DNA of 31,981 nt. Source: CAZNFR01 sp964572225 (lineage in GTDB: Bacteria; Bacteroidota; Bacteroidia; Bacteroidales; GCA-2748055). The stretch is from NCBI GenBank assembly GCA_964572225.1, contig CAZNFR010000037.1, positions 1 to 31,981 of the forward strand, written 5' to 3'. The translations under genes and the position numbers were made by a program. The number at the start of each line of letters is the position of its first letter. Position 1 is the first letter of the stretch. The notes under the pieces were generated by a model that was not told the DNA's origin, ran no database searches, and worked only from the letters and a program-made list of their open reading frames with translations. Positions 1 to 7,741 of this stretch are shown piece after piece.

Positions 1-470
1 GACTTACCGGCAATACGCCCCAGCATATCCAGAATCGCAAATTCAATCGTGGCAAGAGGAACCCAGACGGCCAGGCTCTGTAGTTTGTAGTTGCTCTGGA
101 AAACATATACCTCTTCCAGCAGGGATTCCAGTTCCAGGGCATTCTTACCGGGAAAAAAAGGCTGAAGGCGTTGGCTGAAGATCGGATATAGGGAGATCAT
201 CTGCATGTTGTTACTCACAGATATCCCCTCCTCTCCCCGGGTAGAGCGTACCCGGCATATAAAATTCCCGTCGTGATGCAAAAGTTCCAGGCTTTCAATG
301 ATTACGGGATCCTTGAAAAAATGGGTTCTTAAAACCGGTTCCCTTAACTTTTCATCCAGATCGGGGAAATGTGGGCTGTTGATTGAAGGGTTCTTGCCTT
401 TTAGCATTACAGGACTCCCTGCTGCGAGTAATCCCGTGGTTTTTATAAATCCGCGCCTTGAGGTTTCCAT
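1..470 (-). CDS. Tat-exported enolase-superfamily (mandelate racemase/muconate lactonizing) protein, N-terminal part
   Basis: The gene starts at an ATG at 470 and runs off the left edge, so only about 156 residues are visible. It opens METSRRGFIKTTGLLAAG, a twin-arginine signal, so the product is probably exported folded to the periplasm or is membrane-anchored. Residues about 45-156 match the capping domain of the mandelate racemase/muconate lactonizing family: an alternating IIESLELL / FICRVRSTRGEEGIS beta pattern, a helical stretch with PFFPGKNALELE, and the conserved TIEFAILDMLGRIAGK segment before the barrel. The metal-binding barrel is outside the window, so neither activity nor subgroup can be judged. 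It begins 3 bp after the stop of the GH10 gene and should be translated from the same mRNA. It is the second enolase-superfamily gene in the cluster, and its sequence differs strongly from the one at 5299-6510. Confidence 0.75.
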   Translation of the reverse strand, partial: METSRRGFIKTTGLLAAGSPVMLKGKNPSINSPHFPDLDEKLREPVLRTHFFKDPVIIESLELLHHDGNFICRVRSTRGEEGISVSNNMQMISLYPIFSQRLQPFFPGKNALELESLLEEVYVFQSNYKLQSLAVWVPLATIEFAILDMLGRIAGK

Positions 471-473
471 GGT

Positions 474-3422
474 TTAATATCGGATCAATTTTCTAATTAT
501 GGTACGGTCCGCACATACAATCTCAACAATATAAATTCCGGAACCAAGCATTTCGGAACTGAAATGTTCACTGCTGAATATCATCTCCCCAATCCCTGCA
601 GGAACGGAAGCCGAATGTATTTCACGACCGGAAACATTCAGAATTCTTATTCGATTTACTACCTCTTTTTGTGACAGCCGAATGGAGAATTCATCGTGGA
701 AAGGGTTGGGATAAATCCGGAAGGCATTCTCTTCCCTGAGATCAGGATGTCCCAAAGGATATGAACTTACGATGTTGCTTTCCCCGGATTCAACCGAGAG
801 ATTACTTAGAGAGGTTACATAAAACTCATGCACTACATCCCTTGAGATATTCTCCAGGGTGACCGCGGTTGTATTAAGAGGAATTTCACTGTATTTCACT
901 CCGTCCATGTAGATGTAATAGGCAATTACAGTACTGTTAACCGGTTTATCCCAATCCAGGGTTACCTGGTCCTCTGTTTGCGAAATTATCCTCAGATTTA
1001 CCGGAGGATCAGGGGGTGAAAGGTCAAATCCACCCCGGAAATAAACCTGAAGCTTCGGAGCATTTGCTGGATTGATATCGTAGGAAACAACCCTGCGTCT
1101 GTCACCTACACTCGCCAATCCGGTGATAATTACAATGGGACTGGTTTCATCAAAGGTTTCGAGAGATTGTAATTCTGTCAGCAGGGATTTCAGATCTGGT
1201 GTTCTTTGCTCAGGCCCTCTGTCTCCGGCAGACATCCATTCATCAGGTTTCCAGTTAAAAACACTGGTGTGACTGGTTCTGTCTGAAAGGTCTCCGGCCT
1301 TATTGGAGAAGGGTTCCGGATCGGAATTTAATTCTGCATACATAGGAATGGTAACCTCACCCAGACTTGTGTTGTCGGTGGTAAACTGAATGAAAGCACT
1401 GTCGATGACCGCAAATTTCGGTATCCCGGGATTGGGAAAATAGATGCCACATATTTTGTCCCCCATATCCAGATCTCCTTCAAACACAATGGATCTATCT
1501 GAATCTTCCTCTATATCCTGATCCATTGACAATGGTCCGGAGATGGAAATATTCTGTTCATCCGGATCAAACACCGTTATCGAAATGTCCTTTTTATCAA
1601 AAGCATATAAGCTGTCGTAAGCAGTAAGGGTAAAACGGTAACTACCCGCAGGCATCCCGGAAAGGGAAAAAGTATACGGGTAATTAAAATCTCTTAAAAT
1701 TGAATCTTCGTATACACCGGAAACTTCGACCTTCCAAATCTCTCCGTCATAATCAACCGCCTCACAGAATATGTCTATCTCTGATCCTAATTGAAACATC
1801 TGATTATCAATTGGATATGAGGAGGTGATAATGGGGAAAGCATTCTTGTTTACAAAACTAATTTCGAGGGTATCGGTATAAAAAACATACCCGTTTTTGC
1901 AACTCACTCTGGCATAAATCTGACGTGTGCCGGAACCTGTGCTGGTAAAATCAAAGTCGAAATCAGGCAGGGTGTCTCTTTTAACAATAAACAACCCTTC
2001 CATGTATTCCACCCTTGATATTGAATCAGGATAATCGGTACTCAACCTTAAAAATGCGGGTTGGTAAATGTTATACTCATCCAGCTCTTCTTCAATAATC
2101 AATTCAGCTTCCGGTATCTCAGATCTGATCATGGAGGTGCTGTAATTCAGCTCGGTCATCTCATCACCCACCATAAAAGTATCCACAAAAATCTTATTAT
2201 CCTGTCTGATCTCAATTATATGCTTTCCTTTGAATGCTGTCACTTCCAGCCGACCATCTGTCCCTGTAATCATGCTTGTATCGGTTTTCCACTTCCCGTG
2301 TACCAGGTCCATCCAGGCCTGACCGCTGGGTTTAAGGGTCCAGTCTTCCTCGAACATGGCTGCATTGCTCCGCCATTGCCTTTTATCCCAGGCGCCCCAC
2401 ATGGTGAAATTATTGATCTGAGGTTCACTGAAAACTGCGTATAAAACCCGTTCCATATCCGTATAGGAACTTCCTACCATATCAAATTCGGTCACCGCCA
2501 TAGGCAGGTTAAGAACCTTCACTCTTTCAATTCTTTTTTTAAGCTCCTCATAATCGGGCATGGCCGACCAGAAATGGCCCTGCATCCCTACTCCGTCGAC
2601 CGGAGCACCCAAGGCCGTCATTTCATTGATATAGGTAATATAGCGTTGATAAAAATTGCCTCCCGACTGAAAAAGGTCAAACTCATTGGCTATTAGATCT
2701 ACCTCAGGAGCTGCCTGTTTTGCCCATTTATACCATTTTGCATGTTCGGGGGCCGGGTTGGACAATAATAGCAGGTCTCTTGTAATCCTTTGCTCATGCA
2801 CCAATTCATTCACCACATCAATTTCGTAGCAGAAATCCTTTAGCACCTCCATCTGTCCGATGATATGATTCTTCACAGCCTGCCTTATTTCAGCAGTGTC
2901 GGTAAGGGCTTTCAGGAAATCCGGAACCGCATTAAACCGCTCGCTTTCCCATACGCAGGTATGTCCTCTATTTTCAATTCCTTCACTTTCGAACCACTCC
3001 ATAGTTTCGAGGTAAACTCGCCTCTGATTAAGATCCAGCCAGCCTTTCCATTTACCGGCATTGGCTGGAGTTACGGAATTGAACAAGGTGAAGTGGCTCA
3101 GGTAGTTGGTGAACAACCCATCTTTGAGTCTTTCCTCAGGCGTGTTCATGATCTCAGGGATTGCTACCGTAGTTCCCCATTTGAACTCATGATTAATCAT
3201 TTTTACACGAACATCAACTCCTTCAGCGGGAGATCCTGACCCGTCAGTAATCAATATACCGATCTGTGAAGTCCGGTATTTCAGGATGCTGTCTTCAGCT
3301 GCAGGTTTCCAACTTTGACCATGAGCAATTAGTGTGCAACAGGCAATCAGGGAAAGTAAAACCATCCTTTTCAGGATCAGCCGGGGGAATAAAAGAGCCT
3401 TAAACTCCAATCTTATAGTCAT
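474..3422 (-). CDS. Secreted GH10 family glycoside hydrolase with T9SS sorting domain
   Basis: Predicted endo-xylanase-type (GH10) enzyme of about 982 residues. I chose the ATG at 3422 because it gives a usable signal peptide (hydrophobic VLLSLIACCTLIAHGQS) and overlaps the upstream gene by only 23 bp. A longer reading to 3503 adds no signal. Numbered from this start: an N-terminal beta-sandwich (about 45-85, KYRTSQIGILITDGSG pattern) typical of GH10 proteins, then the barrel at about 90-370. The barrel has HTCVWESERF, the acid/base Glu206 in DVVNE, GMQGHFW, and the nucleophile Glu312 in AVTEFDM. It is followed by a bacterial Ig-like domain, a beta-rich DNRLRE-like module, a fibronectin type III domain and a C-terminal type A sorting domain (FRIYPNPF ... 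IYIVEI). The product should act outside the cell or on its surface. The exact substrate, xylan or another beta-1,4 polymer, cannot be read from the sequence. Confidence 0.85.
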   Translation of the reverse strand: MTIRLEFKALLFPRLILKRMVLLSLIACCTLIAHGQSWKPAAEDSILKYRTSQIGILITDGSGSPAEGVDVRVKMINHEFKWGTTVAIPEIMNTPEERLKDGLFTNYLSHFTLFNSVTPANAGKWKGWLDLNQRRVYLETMEWFESEGIENRGHTCVWESERFNAVPDFLKALTDTAEIRQAVKNHIIGQMEVLKDFCYEIDVVNELVHEQRITRDLLLLSNPAPEHAKWYKWAKQAAPEVDLIANEFDLFQSGGNFYQRYITYINEMTALGAPVDGVGMQGHFWSAMPDYEELKKRIERVKVLNLPMAVTEFDMVGSSYTDMERVLYAVFSEPQINNFTMWGAWDKRQWRSNAAMFEEDWTLKPSGQAWMDLVHGKWKTDTSMITGTDGRLEVTAFKGKHIIEIRQDNKIFVDTFMVGDEMTELNYSTSMIRSEIPEAELIIEEELDEYNIYQPAFLRLSTDYPDSISRVEYMEGLFIVKRDTLPDFDFDFTSTGSGTRQIYARVSCKNGYVFYTDTLEISFVNKNAFPIITSSYPIDNQMFQLGSEIDIFCEAVDYDGEIWKVEVSGVYEDSILRDFNYPYTFSLSGMPAGSYRFTLTAYDSLYAFDKKDISITVFDPDEQNISISGPLSMDQDIEEDSDRSIVFEGDLDMGDKICGIYFPNPGIPKFAVIDSAFIQFTTDNTSLGEVTIPMYAELNSDPEPFSNKAGDLSDRTSHTSVFNWKPDEWMSAGDRGPEQRTPDLKSLLTELQSLETFDETSPIVIITGLASVGDRRRVVSYDINPANAPKLQVYFRGGFDLSPPDPPVNLRIISQTEDQVTLDWDKPVNSTVIAYYIYMDGVKYSEIPLNTTAVTLENISRDVVHEFYVTSLSNLSVESGESNIVSSYPLGHPDLREENAFRIYPNPFHDEFSIRLSQKEVVNRIRILNVSGREIHSASVPAGIGEMIFSSEHFSSEMLGSGIYIVEIVCADRTIIRKLIRY

Positions 3423-4332
3423 TAAGCTCGGCCTTTCCATTAAGATATTGATCAAGAACAATAATGCCCGTGGTTGCATCCCGAAGGGCTTTAGCATATT
3501 CACTTTTCAATGTTGTTTCCTCTATTGCAATTTTTACGGACTTCTCTGAAACAAGAGCTCCGTTTTGAAGCATGGTGGCTGTTTTAACAATGAGGTCATC
3601 ATCCATATAAAAACTCTTTCCGGCCTTACTTACATCAGGTTCAATAATGGCACTGGCTAAGGCTTTCATGTTGACCAGATTTTGTTTTCTCCAGGCCGCC
3701 ATCCGGTTTACCCAACCAATTCCATCGTCACTGTCGGGCTTTAGGGTATGCGTGCGGGTAATGGTTCGTGTTAAAAGTGCGTTCAACAAAGCTTCCAGGT
3801 CGTCGGTACGGATGCCTGACAGGTCCTGATCCTTTGACAGACCCTTTACCACCAGGGCATCCTGATGCATGCGGACTTCCCCGAACTCCTTATCATTAAG
3901 GTCTTTCAGGCGGAGATTAATATTTTTCTCCACTGCATTGACCGCAGCCCATCCAAAAAGAAGGGCTCTTTTCTCGGATTTATGTTTCAATTCGGATCCT
4001 GACTTGACCAGACGGAGAAGTTCAAAGATCTTTTCATCGCCGGGAGGCATCAGGACGGCGAGCCTGCCTTTATTTCCGGGTGTATCTCTCAATTGGATAT
4101 CCGTAGCAATGCAGTTTTTCGATGCCTGTGACAGTTCTCCTGAAGAATATGCCAGCAAACAGGCATTGTCGATCACAGATATGGGGGTGATTCCCTTCAT
4201 CCGGTTTTGATTCTGATAATTCATCGGCCCGGCCGATCCGGTTGCATAGAGCATGGAGGGTACAAAAGCGAGTGCAGCACTGCCTGCCGCTGTGCTTTTA
4301 ATGAATTTTCTTCTATTTATGTTGGAATGCAT
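3400..4332 (-). CDS. Unknown Tat-signal protein, 310 residues
   Basis: I do not recognise the family. The N-terminus MHSNINRRKFIKSTAAGSAALAF is a clear twin-arginine signal with a hydrophobic core, so the mature protein is probably periplasmic. The rest is mostly helical and charged with few cysteines. There is no motif I can tie to a cofactor or active site; conserved-looking stretches include LLFGWAAVNAVE (about 124-135) and DDGIGWVNRMAAWRKQ (about 202-217). Start and stop are tight: it begins 12 bp after the stop of the phospholipase C-like gene and its end overlaps the start of the GH10 gene by 23 bp, so it is an integral member of the operon. The position between two likely catabolic enzymes suggests a role in the same pathway, but this is only inference. 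Confidence 0.7.
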   Translation of the reverse strand: MHSNINRRKFIKSTAAGSAALAFVPSMLYATGSAGPMNYQNQNRMKGITPISVIDNACLLAYSSGELSQASKNCIATDIQLRDTPGNKGRLAVLMPPGDEKIFELLRLVKSGSELKHKSEKRALLFGWAAVNAVEKNINLRLKDLNDKEFGEVRMHQDALVVKGLSKDQDLSGIRTDDLEALLNALLTRTITRTHTLKPDSDDGIGWVNRMAAWRKQNLVNMKALASAIIEPDVSKAGKSFYMDDDLIVKTATMLQNGALVSEKSVKIAIEETTLKSEYAKALRDATTGIIVLDQYLNGKAELNDYKIGV

Positions 4333-4344
4333 ATTGTTTATCTT

Positions 4345-5277
4345 TTAAATGAATTCGGTTACAGGTTTCCATATTTCGCAAATTCTTACCAGTTCATCCC
4401 GGCTAATCTTCCGGTTGAAAAAATCGCTCATTCCTGTGATATAGTCCAGGCCTCTTTTAAGTGCCCGGGCATAATTACATTGGTTATCTGCTGTGGCAAG
4501 GGCTTCATCCACATCAATGTCCGGATGGGCCTTCCCATGTTTCTGCACATACCTGACGAAAAGAATCAGTTCATCGTTGGGATCATAAATGTTCCAACTG
4601 GTTATATAGCCATGATGCTTGAAGGGTTCAGGATTCTCATAGGCCCGGATATACATCCTGAGATCTTCGTAAAGATCCTGACTGTATTCAACAATCTTGT
4701 TGGCATATTCATCCACATCATCAAGGCTGGAGGTGAAAAGACAGGTATTGGCAATCTCCGCCACATAGTAATGCGCCATCAGATTTTCAAAGGAATCAAT
4801 ATTCAGTTTCTTCGATGCCGGATTTTTTTCCATTCTATGAGAAAGAACAGAGGTGTCGACCAGTTCCAGCGGGGTTTCTGTGGATACTTTTCCCCCCTGG
4901 TAAACTTCCTGGTAGGATACCGCATCGTGGTACATCTGGCACTCGTCCTGGAAAAGAATCGGGTTTTCAAGTCCGTCTATCTGCCTGAAAATCGGTTTCA
5001 TCTGAATATCCGCGGCACGGTGCAAAAGCCAGCCCAGTGCACCAGCAAGTTGCTCACGCAGTTCGGGGGTGTATTCCGGTTTGCCATAAAGATCTCTTGC
5101 CTTTTCAAGGATGGGAATGGCATAGAGATGGTTTCCCCTTGCTCCGCAACAGAGCAATCCGCTGTCGTATGCCTCATCGAGGGCTTCGTGAAAAGCGGGA
5201 GGAAAGTTCTTTTTGGTATGCCTGATAACTCGGACCGCATCCTCGTAGACAGCAATATGGGTAATATGTTCTGACAT
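4345..5277 (-). CDS. Zinc-dependent phospholipase C/S1-P1-fold-like protein
   Basis: A 310-residue, largely alpha-helical protein with no signal peptide. The N-terminus has paired histidines (MSEHITHIAVYEDAVRVI), and residues 79-95 read GALGWLLHRAADIQMKP. The HxxxD spacing (His86, Asp90) in a helix followed by a proline resembles the zinc-ligand helix of zinc-dependent phospholipases C and S1/P1 nucleases (GxxxHxxxDxxxP). Other His/Asp residues (Asp111, His117, His169) could complete a metal site. The match is a fold-level guess and identity over the whole length is not recognised, so a substrate should not be assigned. The gene sits 21 bp after the enolase-superfamily gene and 12 bp before the Tat protein gene, inside the operon. 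Most neighbours are exported while this one seems cytoplasmic. Confidence 0.55.
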   Translation of the reverse strand: MSEHITHIAVYEDAVRVIRHTKKNFPPAFHEALDEAYDSGLLCCGARGNHLYAIPILEKARDLYGKPEYTPELREQLAGALGWLLHRAADIQMKPIFRQIDGLENPILFQDECQMYHDAVSYQEVYQGGKVSTETPLELVDTSVLSHRMEKNPASKKLNIDSFENLMAHYYVAEIANTCLFTSSLDDVDEYANKIVEYSQDLYEDLRMYIRAYENPEPFKHHGYITSWNIYDPNDELILFVRYVQKHGKAHPDIDVDEALATADNQCNYARALKRGLDYITGMSDFFNRKISRDELVRICEIWKPVTEFI

Positions 5278-5298
5278 TGTAGTTGGTATTTTTGATTA

Positions 5299-6510
5299 CT
5301 ATTCTGATAAACTTCTCAGCTTTTTCTCATTGACGATTAACCCCAGTCCGTCCCCTTCAGGAAGGATGAGGTTTCCGTTTTTAAACTCAACCTGATTATC
5401 AAACACGCTGAGTACAGGTTGATATAACTCTGTCTCGATAAACTCGATGAAAGGTCCGAAATTGGAAACCCCTGCCAAAAGGTGCAACGCCGCTGCGGTG
5501 CCCAGTGTAGGCTTGGTATTGTGGGGTGCGATATCCTTAAAAAAGGCTTGTCCCAGTGCAGCTATTTTTTTGACTTCGGTAATGCCGCCGGCTTTTATAA
5601 GGTCGGGCTGGATCACATCCGGATTTCCCTGGAGGATCAGGTCCCTGAACATCCAGCGGGTATAACACTTCTCCCCTGCAAGCACGGGAATATCCAGGGC
5701 TTCTGTAACCGCCCGGGTATCGGCATGATTCTCCAGGGGACAGGGACTTTCGAAATAGGGCATACCCATGGACTGCAGTTCTTTGCCTATCTGTATGGCT
5801 CTTGCCGCAGTATAACCCTCGTTGGGATCCACAAATAATTCAACATCATCGGGAAGGGCTTTCCTTATGGCGGTATAATAGTCCAGGGTGAGATCGGGAA
5901 CAGGATTCAGGTTGTATTCGCGGATCTGCATTCTGAGCTTAACTATTCTGAAGCCTTTATTGGCCAGCCTCAATGCCTTTTCCACAGCAACCTCCACGGG
6001 TATGGTTCCCCCGTAAACACCGAAGCCTCCGTATACCCTGAATTCTTTCCGGTAACACCCTCCAAGCAGTTTGTAAACCGGTTGCTTGAGGATCTTGCCC
6101 TTGATATCCCACAATGCCAGGTCTATCCCTGCAATGGCATAGGGAAGGGCCCCGGCTGGCCCGAGGTCATGATTCTGCCAGAATAGCTCGTCCCAGATGG
6201 GTTCCACATCAAAGGGACTTTTGCCCATGATGAACTCTTTCATTCCGGTCTCAATGAAGGTCCGGATGAGATGAGTGTTGTTCGGACTGGATTCACCCCA
6301 GCCGCTGATCCCGGCGTTGGTGTCTATGCGAACCAGGATAGCCCGGGGAATAACAAAAGTTTCAAGACCGGTAATCCGGATGTCCGGATCGACATCCCAT
6401 CCAGGGGATGCACCTTCGGCGGCCGAGGAAGATAAGGGCAGGGTGGCTCCTGCAAGTCCCGCAATTCCCATCGATTTGAGGAAATTACGTCTGTTTTGCT
6501 GTTTACCCAT
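5299..6510 (-). CDS. Tat-exported enolase-superfamily enzyme (mandelate racemase/sugar-acid dehydratase type)
   Basis: A 403-residue member of the mandelate racemase/muconate lactonizing family. These enzymes abstract a proton next to a carboxylate, and many family members dehydrate or epimerise sugar acids. A twin-arginine signal (NRRNFLKSMGIAGLAG) occupies residues 7-22. The capping domain is at about 43-150, with the typical ALPYAIAGIDLALWDIKGK. The barrel shows Lys191-x-Arg193 on strand 2, metal ligands Asp228 (FVDPNEGY), Glu254 (YFESPCP) and Glu280 (AGEKCY), and a His-Asp dyad made of His330 (APHNTKPTLG) and Asp303 (IQPDLIKAGG). That dyad is the mandelate-racemase subgroup arrangement, so the enzyme should be catalytically intact. 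Substrate is unknown; export is unusual for the family and suggests periplasmic processing of a sugar acid. It lies 19 bp after the WD40 gene. Confidence 0.88.
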   Translation of the reverse strand: MGKQQNRRNFLKSMGIAGLAGATLPLSSSAAEGASPGWDVDPDIRITGLETFVIPRAILVRIDTNAGISGWGESSPNNTHLIRTFIETGMKEFIMGKSPFDVEPIWDELFWQNHDLGPAGALPYAIAGIDLALWDIKGKILKQPVYKLLGGCYRKEFRVYGGFGVYGGTIPVEVAVEKALRLANKGFRIVKLRMQIREYNLNPVPDLTLDYYTAIRKALPDDVELFVDPNEGYTAARAIQIGKELQSMGMPYFESPCPLENHADTRAVTEALDIPVLAGEKCYTRWMFRDLILQGNPDVIQPDLIKAGGITEVKKIAALGQAFFKDIAPHNTKPTLGTAAALHLLAGVSNFGPFIEFIETELYQPVLSVFDNQVEFKNGNLILPEGDGLGLIVNEKKLRSLSE

Positions 6511-6529
6511 TATACCAGTCTTTTTGGTT

Positions 6530-7675
6530 TTACTTGTAATTTACCTTCCAGCTTCGGACCGAACCGTCTTCATGTCCGGAAACCAGTAAGGTTCCATTCC
6601 TGTTAAAATGAAAATAATCGGATTGAGGTACGGGTTGCTGGTGGACCAGCCGGATAGGGTCTGAAAGGAAATCGTCGGGTATATAATATACATAGATAAA
6701 TCCGACAGGAATAGAATCCGGATCACCTTTTTTTATTTCTCTCGCTCCGCCCAAAAGGAAATATCCACAGGGTGAGAACTCCACTGCTTCCATTCCCAGA
6801 GGGGAAGTGAGCTGATGAAGCATACTTCCGGATTGAAAGTCCCATATTTTAATGCTGTTATCCCCTTTGTAAGGCTCCCCCGATGATGCGGTAGCTATGC
6901 AATTCCCCTTATTATTGATGCGAAGGGATTTGATGGAAGACTCATGTGCTTTGATGGTCTTTATCAGTTGAAGTCCGGGCAAATGCCATATTTTTATCAC
7001 CCCATCCAGTCCGCCGCTTACCAGATATTCCCCATCAGGTGTAAAATCCAGGGAATTGACGTCAGCCCGTGTTTCGGGAATGTTCAAAAGAGATTTCTCA
7101 CCTTCGAATCCGTGTACAACCGAATCTTTTATCGAAAACTCATCCGTATCTACCAGCAATACAACTCCGTCTTCTCTTCCCAGGGCAAGTATTTTGCCAT
7201 CGTCAGAATAACTCATTCCCTCTACTCCGGCTGGAAGCGGAATTTTTTTGTAGAGGGACCAGTCTTTCACATTCCAAATATACAAGGACTTAAATTCGCC
7301 CCCGGCGAGGAGGTAATTATTATCCGGACTAAAAGTGACGACCTCTATTTTGTTGTCAAACCGGACCTCAAAAACCTTTTCGTGGGATTCGGCTTCCCAG
7401 ACAATCACCTCTTTACCCCAGGAAGAACCGGAAACAATAAATTTCTCATCTTTGGAGAATTCAGCAGCCTCCACAACGGCACTGTCGGATGCCAGATCAA
7501 TTTGTCCACGGCTGTCGCCCAGCCCGGTCCATGTCAATTCAAATTCAACACGGTTATACTTTATACCCGTCTCTGCGGTAGAATTATCCTGGCAACGGAT
7601 TATAAAAAAAAGGAAAATCAGGATAAGGCTGAAATTCTTAATTGCTCTCAGGTATTTTGATTTTTTTCTTCCCAC
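6530..7675 (-). CDS. WD40-repeat lipoprotein
   Basis: A beta-propeller protein of about 381 residues. There is no ATG near the start. I place it at a GTG at 7675; a TTG at 7687 is also in frame, but it lies inside the T-tract of the preceding terminator. The N-terminus is basic (GRKKSKYLR), followed by a hydrophobic stretch ending FFIIRC, which looks like a lipoprotein signal, although Arg just before the Cys is unusual. At least five WD-type blades are visible by their ends: KEVIVWEAES, LYIWNVKDW, GVIKIWHLPG, NSIKIWDFQSG and GSVRSWKVNYK. Typical GH/SxD turns occur (FTPDGEYLVSGGLDG). WD40 propellers usually act as protein-protein scaffolds, so enzymatic activity is not expected. It is the first gene after the terminator and starts the tightly packed part of the operon. 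Confidence 0.85.
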   Translation of the reverse strand: MGRKKSKYLRAIKNFSLILIFLFFIIRCQDNSTAETGIKYNRVEFELTWTGLGDSRGQIDLASDSAVVEAAEFSKDEKFIVSGSSWGKEVIVWEAESHEKVFEVRFDNKIEVVTFSPDNNYLLAGGEFKSLYIWNVKDWSLYKKIPLPAGVEGMSYSDDGKILALGREDGVVLLVDTDEFSIKDSVVHGFEGEKSLLNIPETRADVNSLDFTPDGEYLVSGGLDGVIKIWHLPGLQLIKTIKAHESSIKSLRINNKGNCIATASSGEPYKGDNSIKIWDFQSGSMLHQLTSPLGMEAVEFSPCGYFLLGGAREIKKGDPDSIPVGFIYVYYIPDDFLSDPIRLVHQQPVPQSDYFHFNRNGTLLVSGHEDGSVRSWKVNYK

Positions 7676-7684
7676 GGGATTACA

Positions 7685-7727
7685 CAAAAAAAAGAAAAAA
7701 GATCAGGACAACCAAGTGCCCTGATCC
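7685..7727 (-). terminator. Rho-independent terminator after the beta-helix gene
   Basis: Read on the minus strand, a 7-bp perfect stem GATCAGG/CCTGATC (7726-7720 with 7707-7701) with a 12-nt loop is followed by a run of 15 bases, all T but one (7700-7686). It stands just after the stop of the beta-helix gene at 7742. It should end most transcription from the receptor promoter before the WD40 gene. Confidence 0.85.
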
Positions 7728-7741
7728 ATTTAATTAACTAT

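Noticed and set aside
4207..5274. 355-codon plus-strand open frame opposite the Tat protein and phospholipase C-like genes
   Set aside because: It is antisense to two well-formed genes, has no domain signature or signal and a composition typical of a shadow frame.
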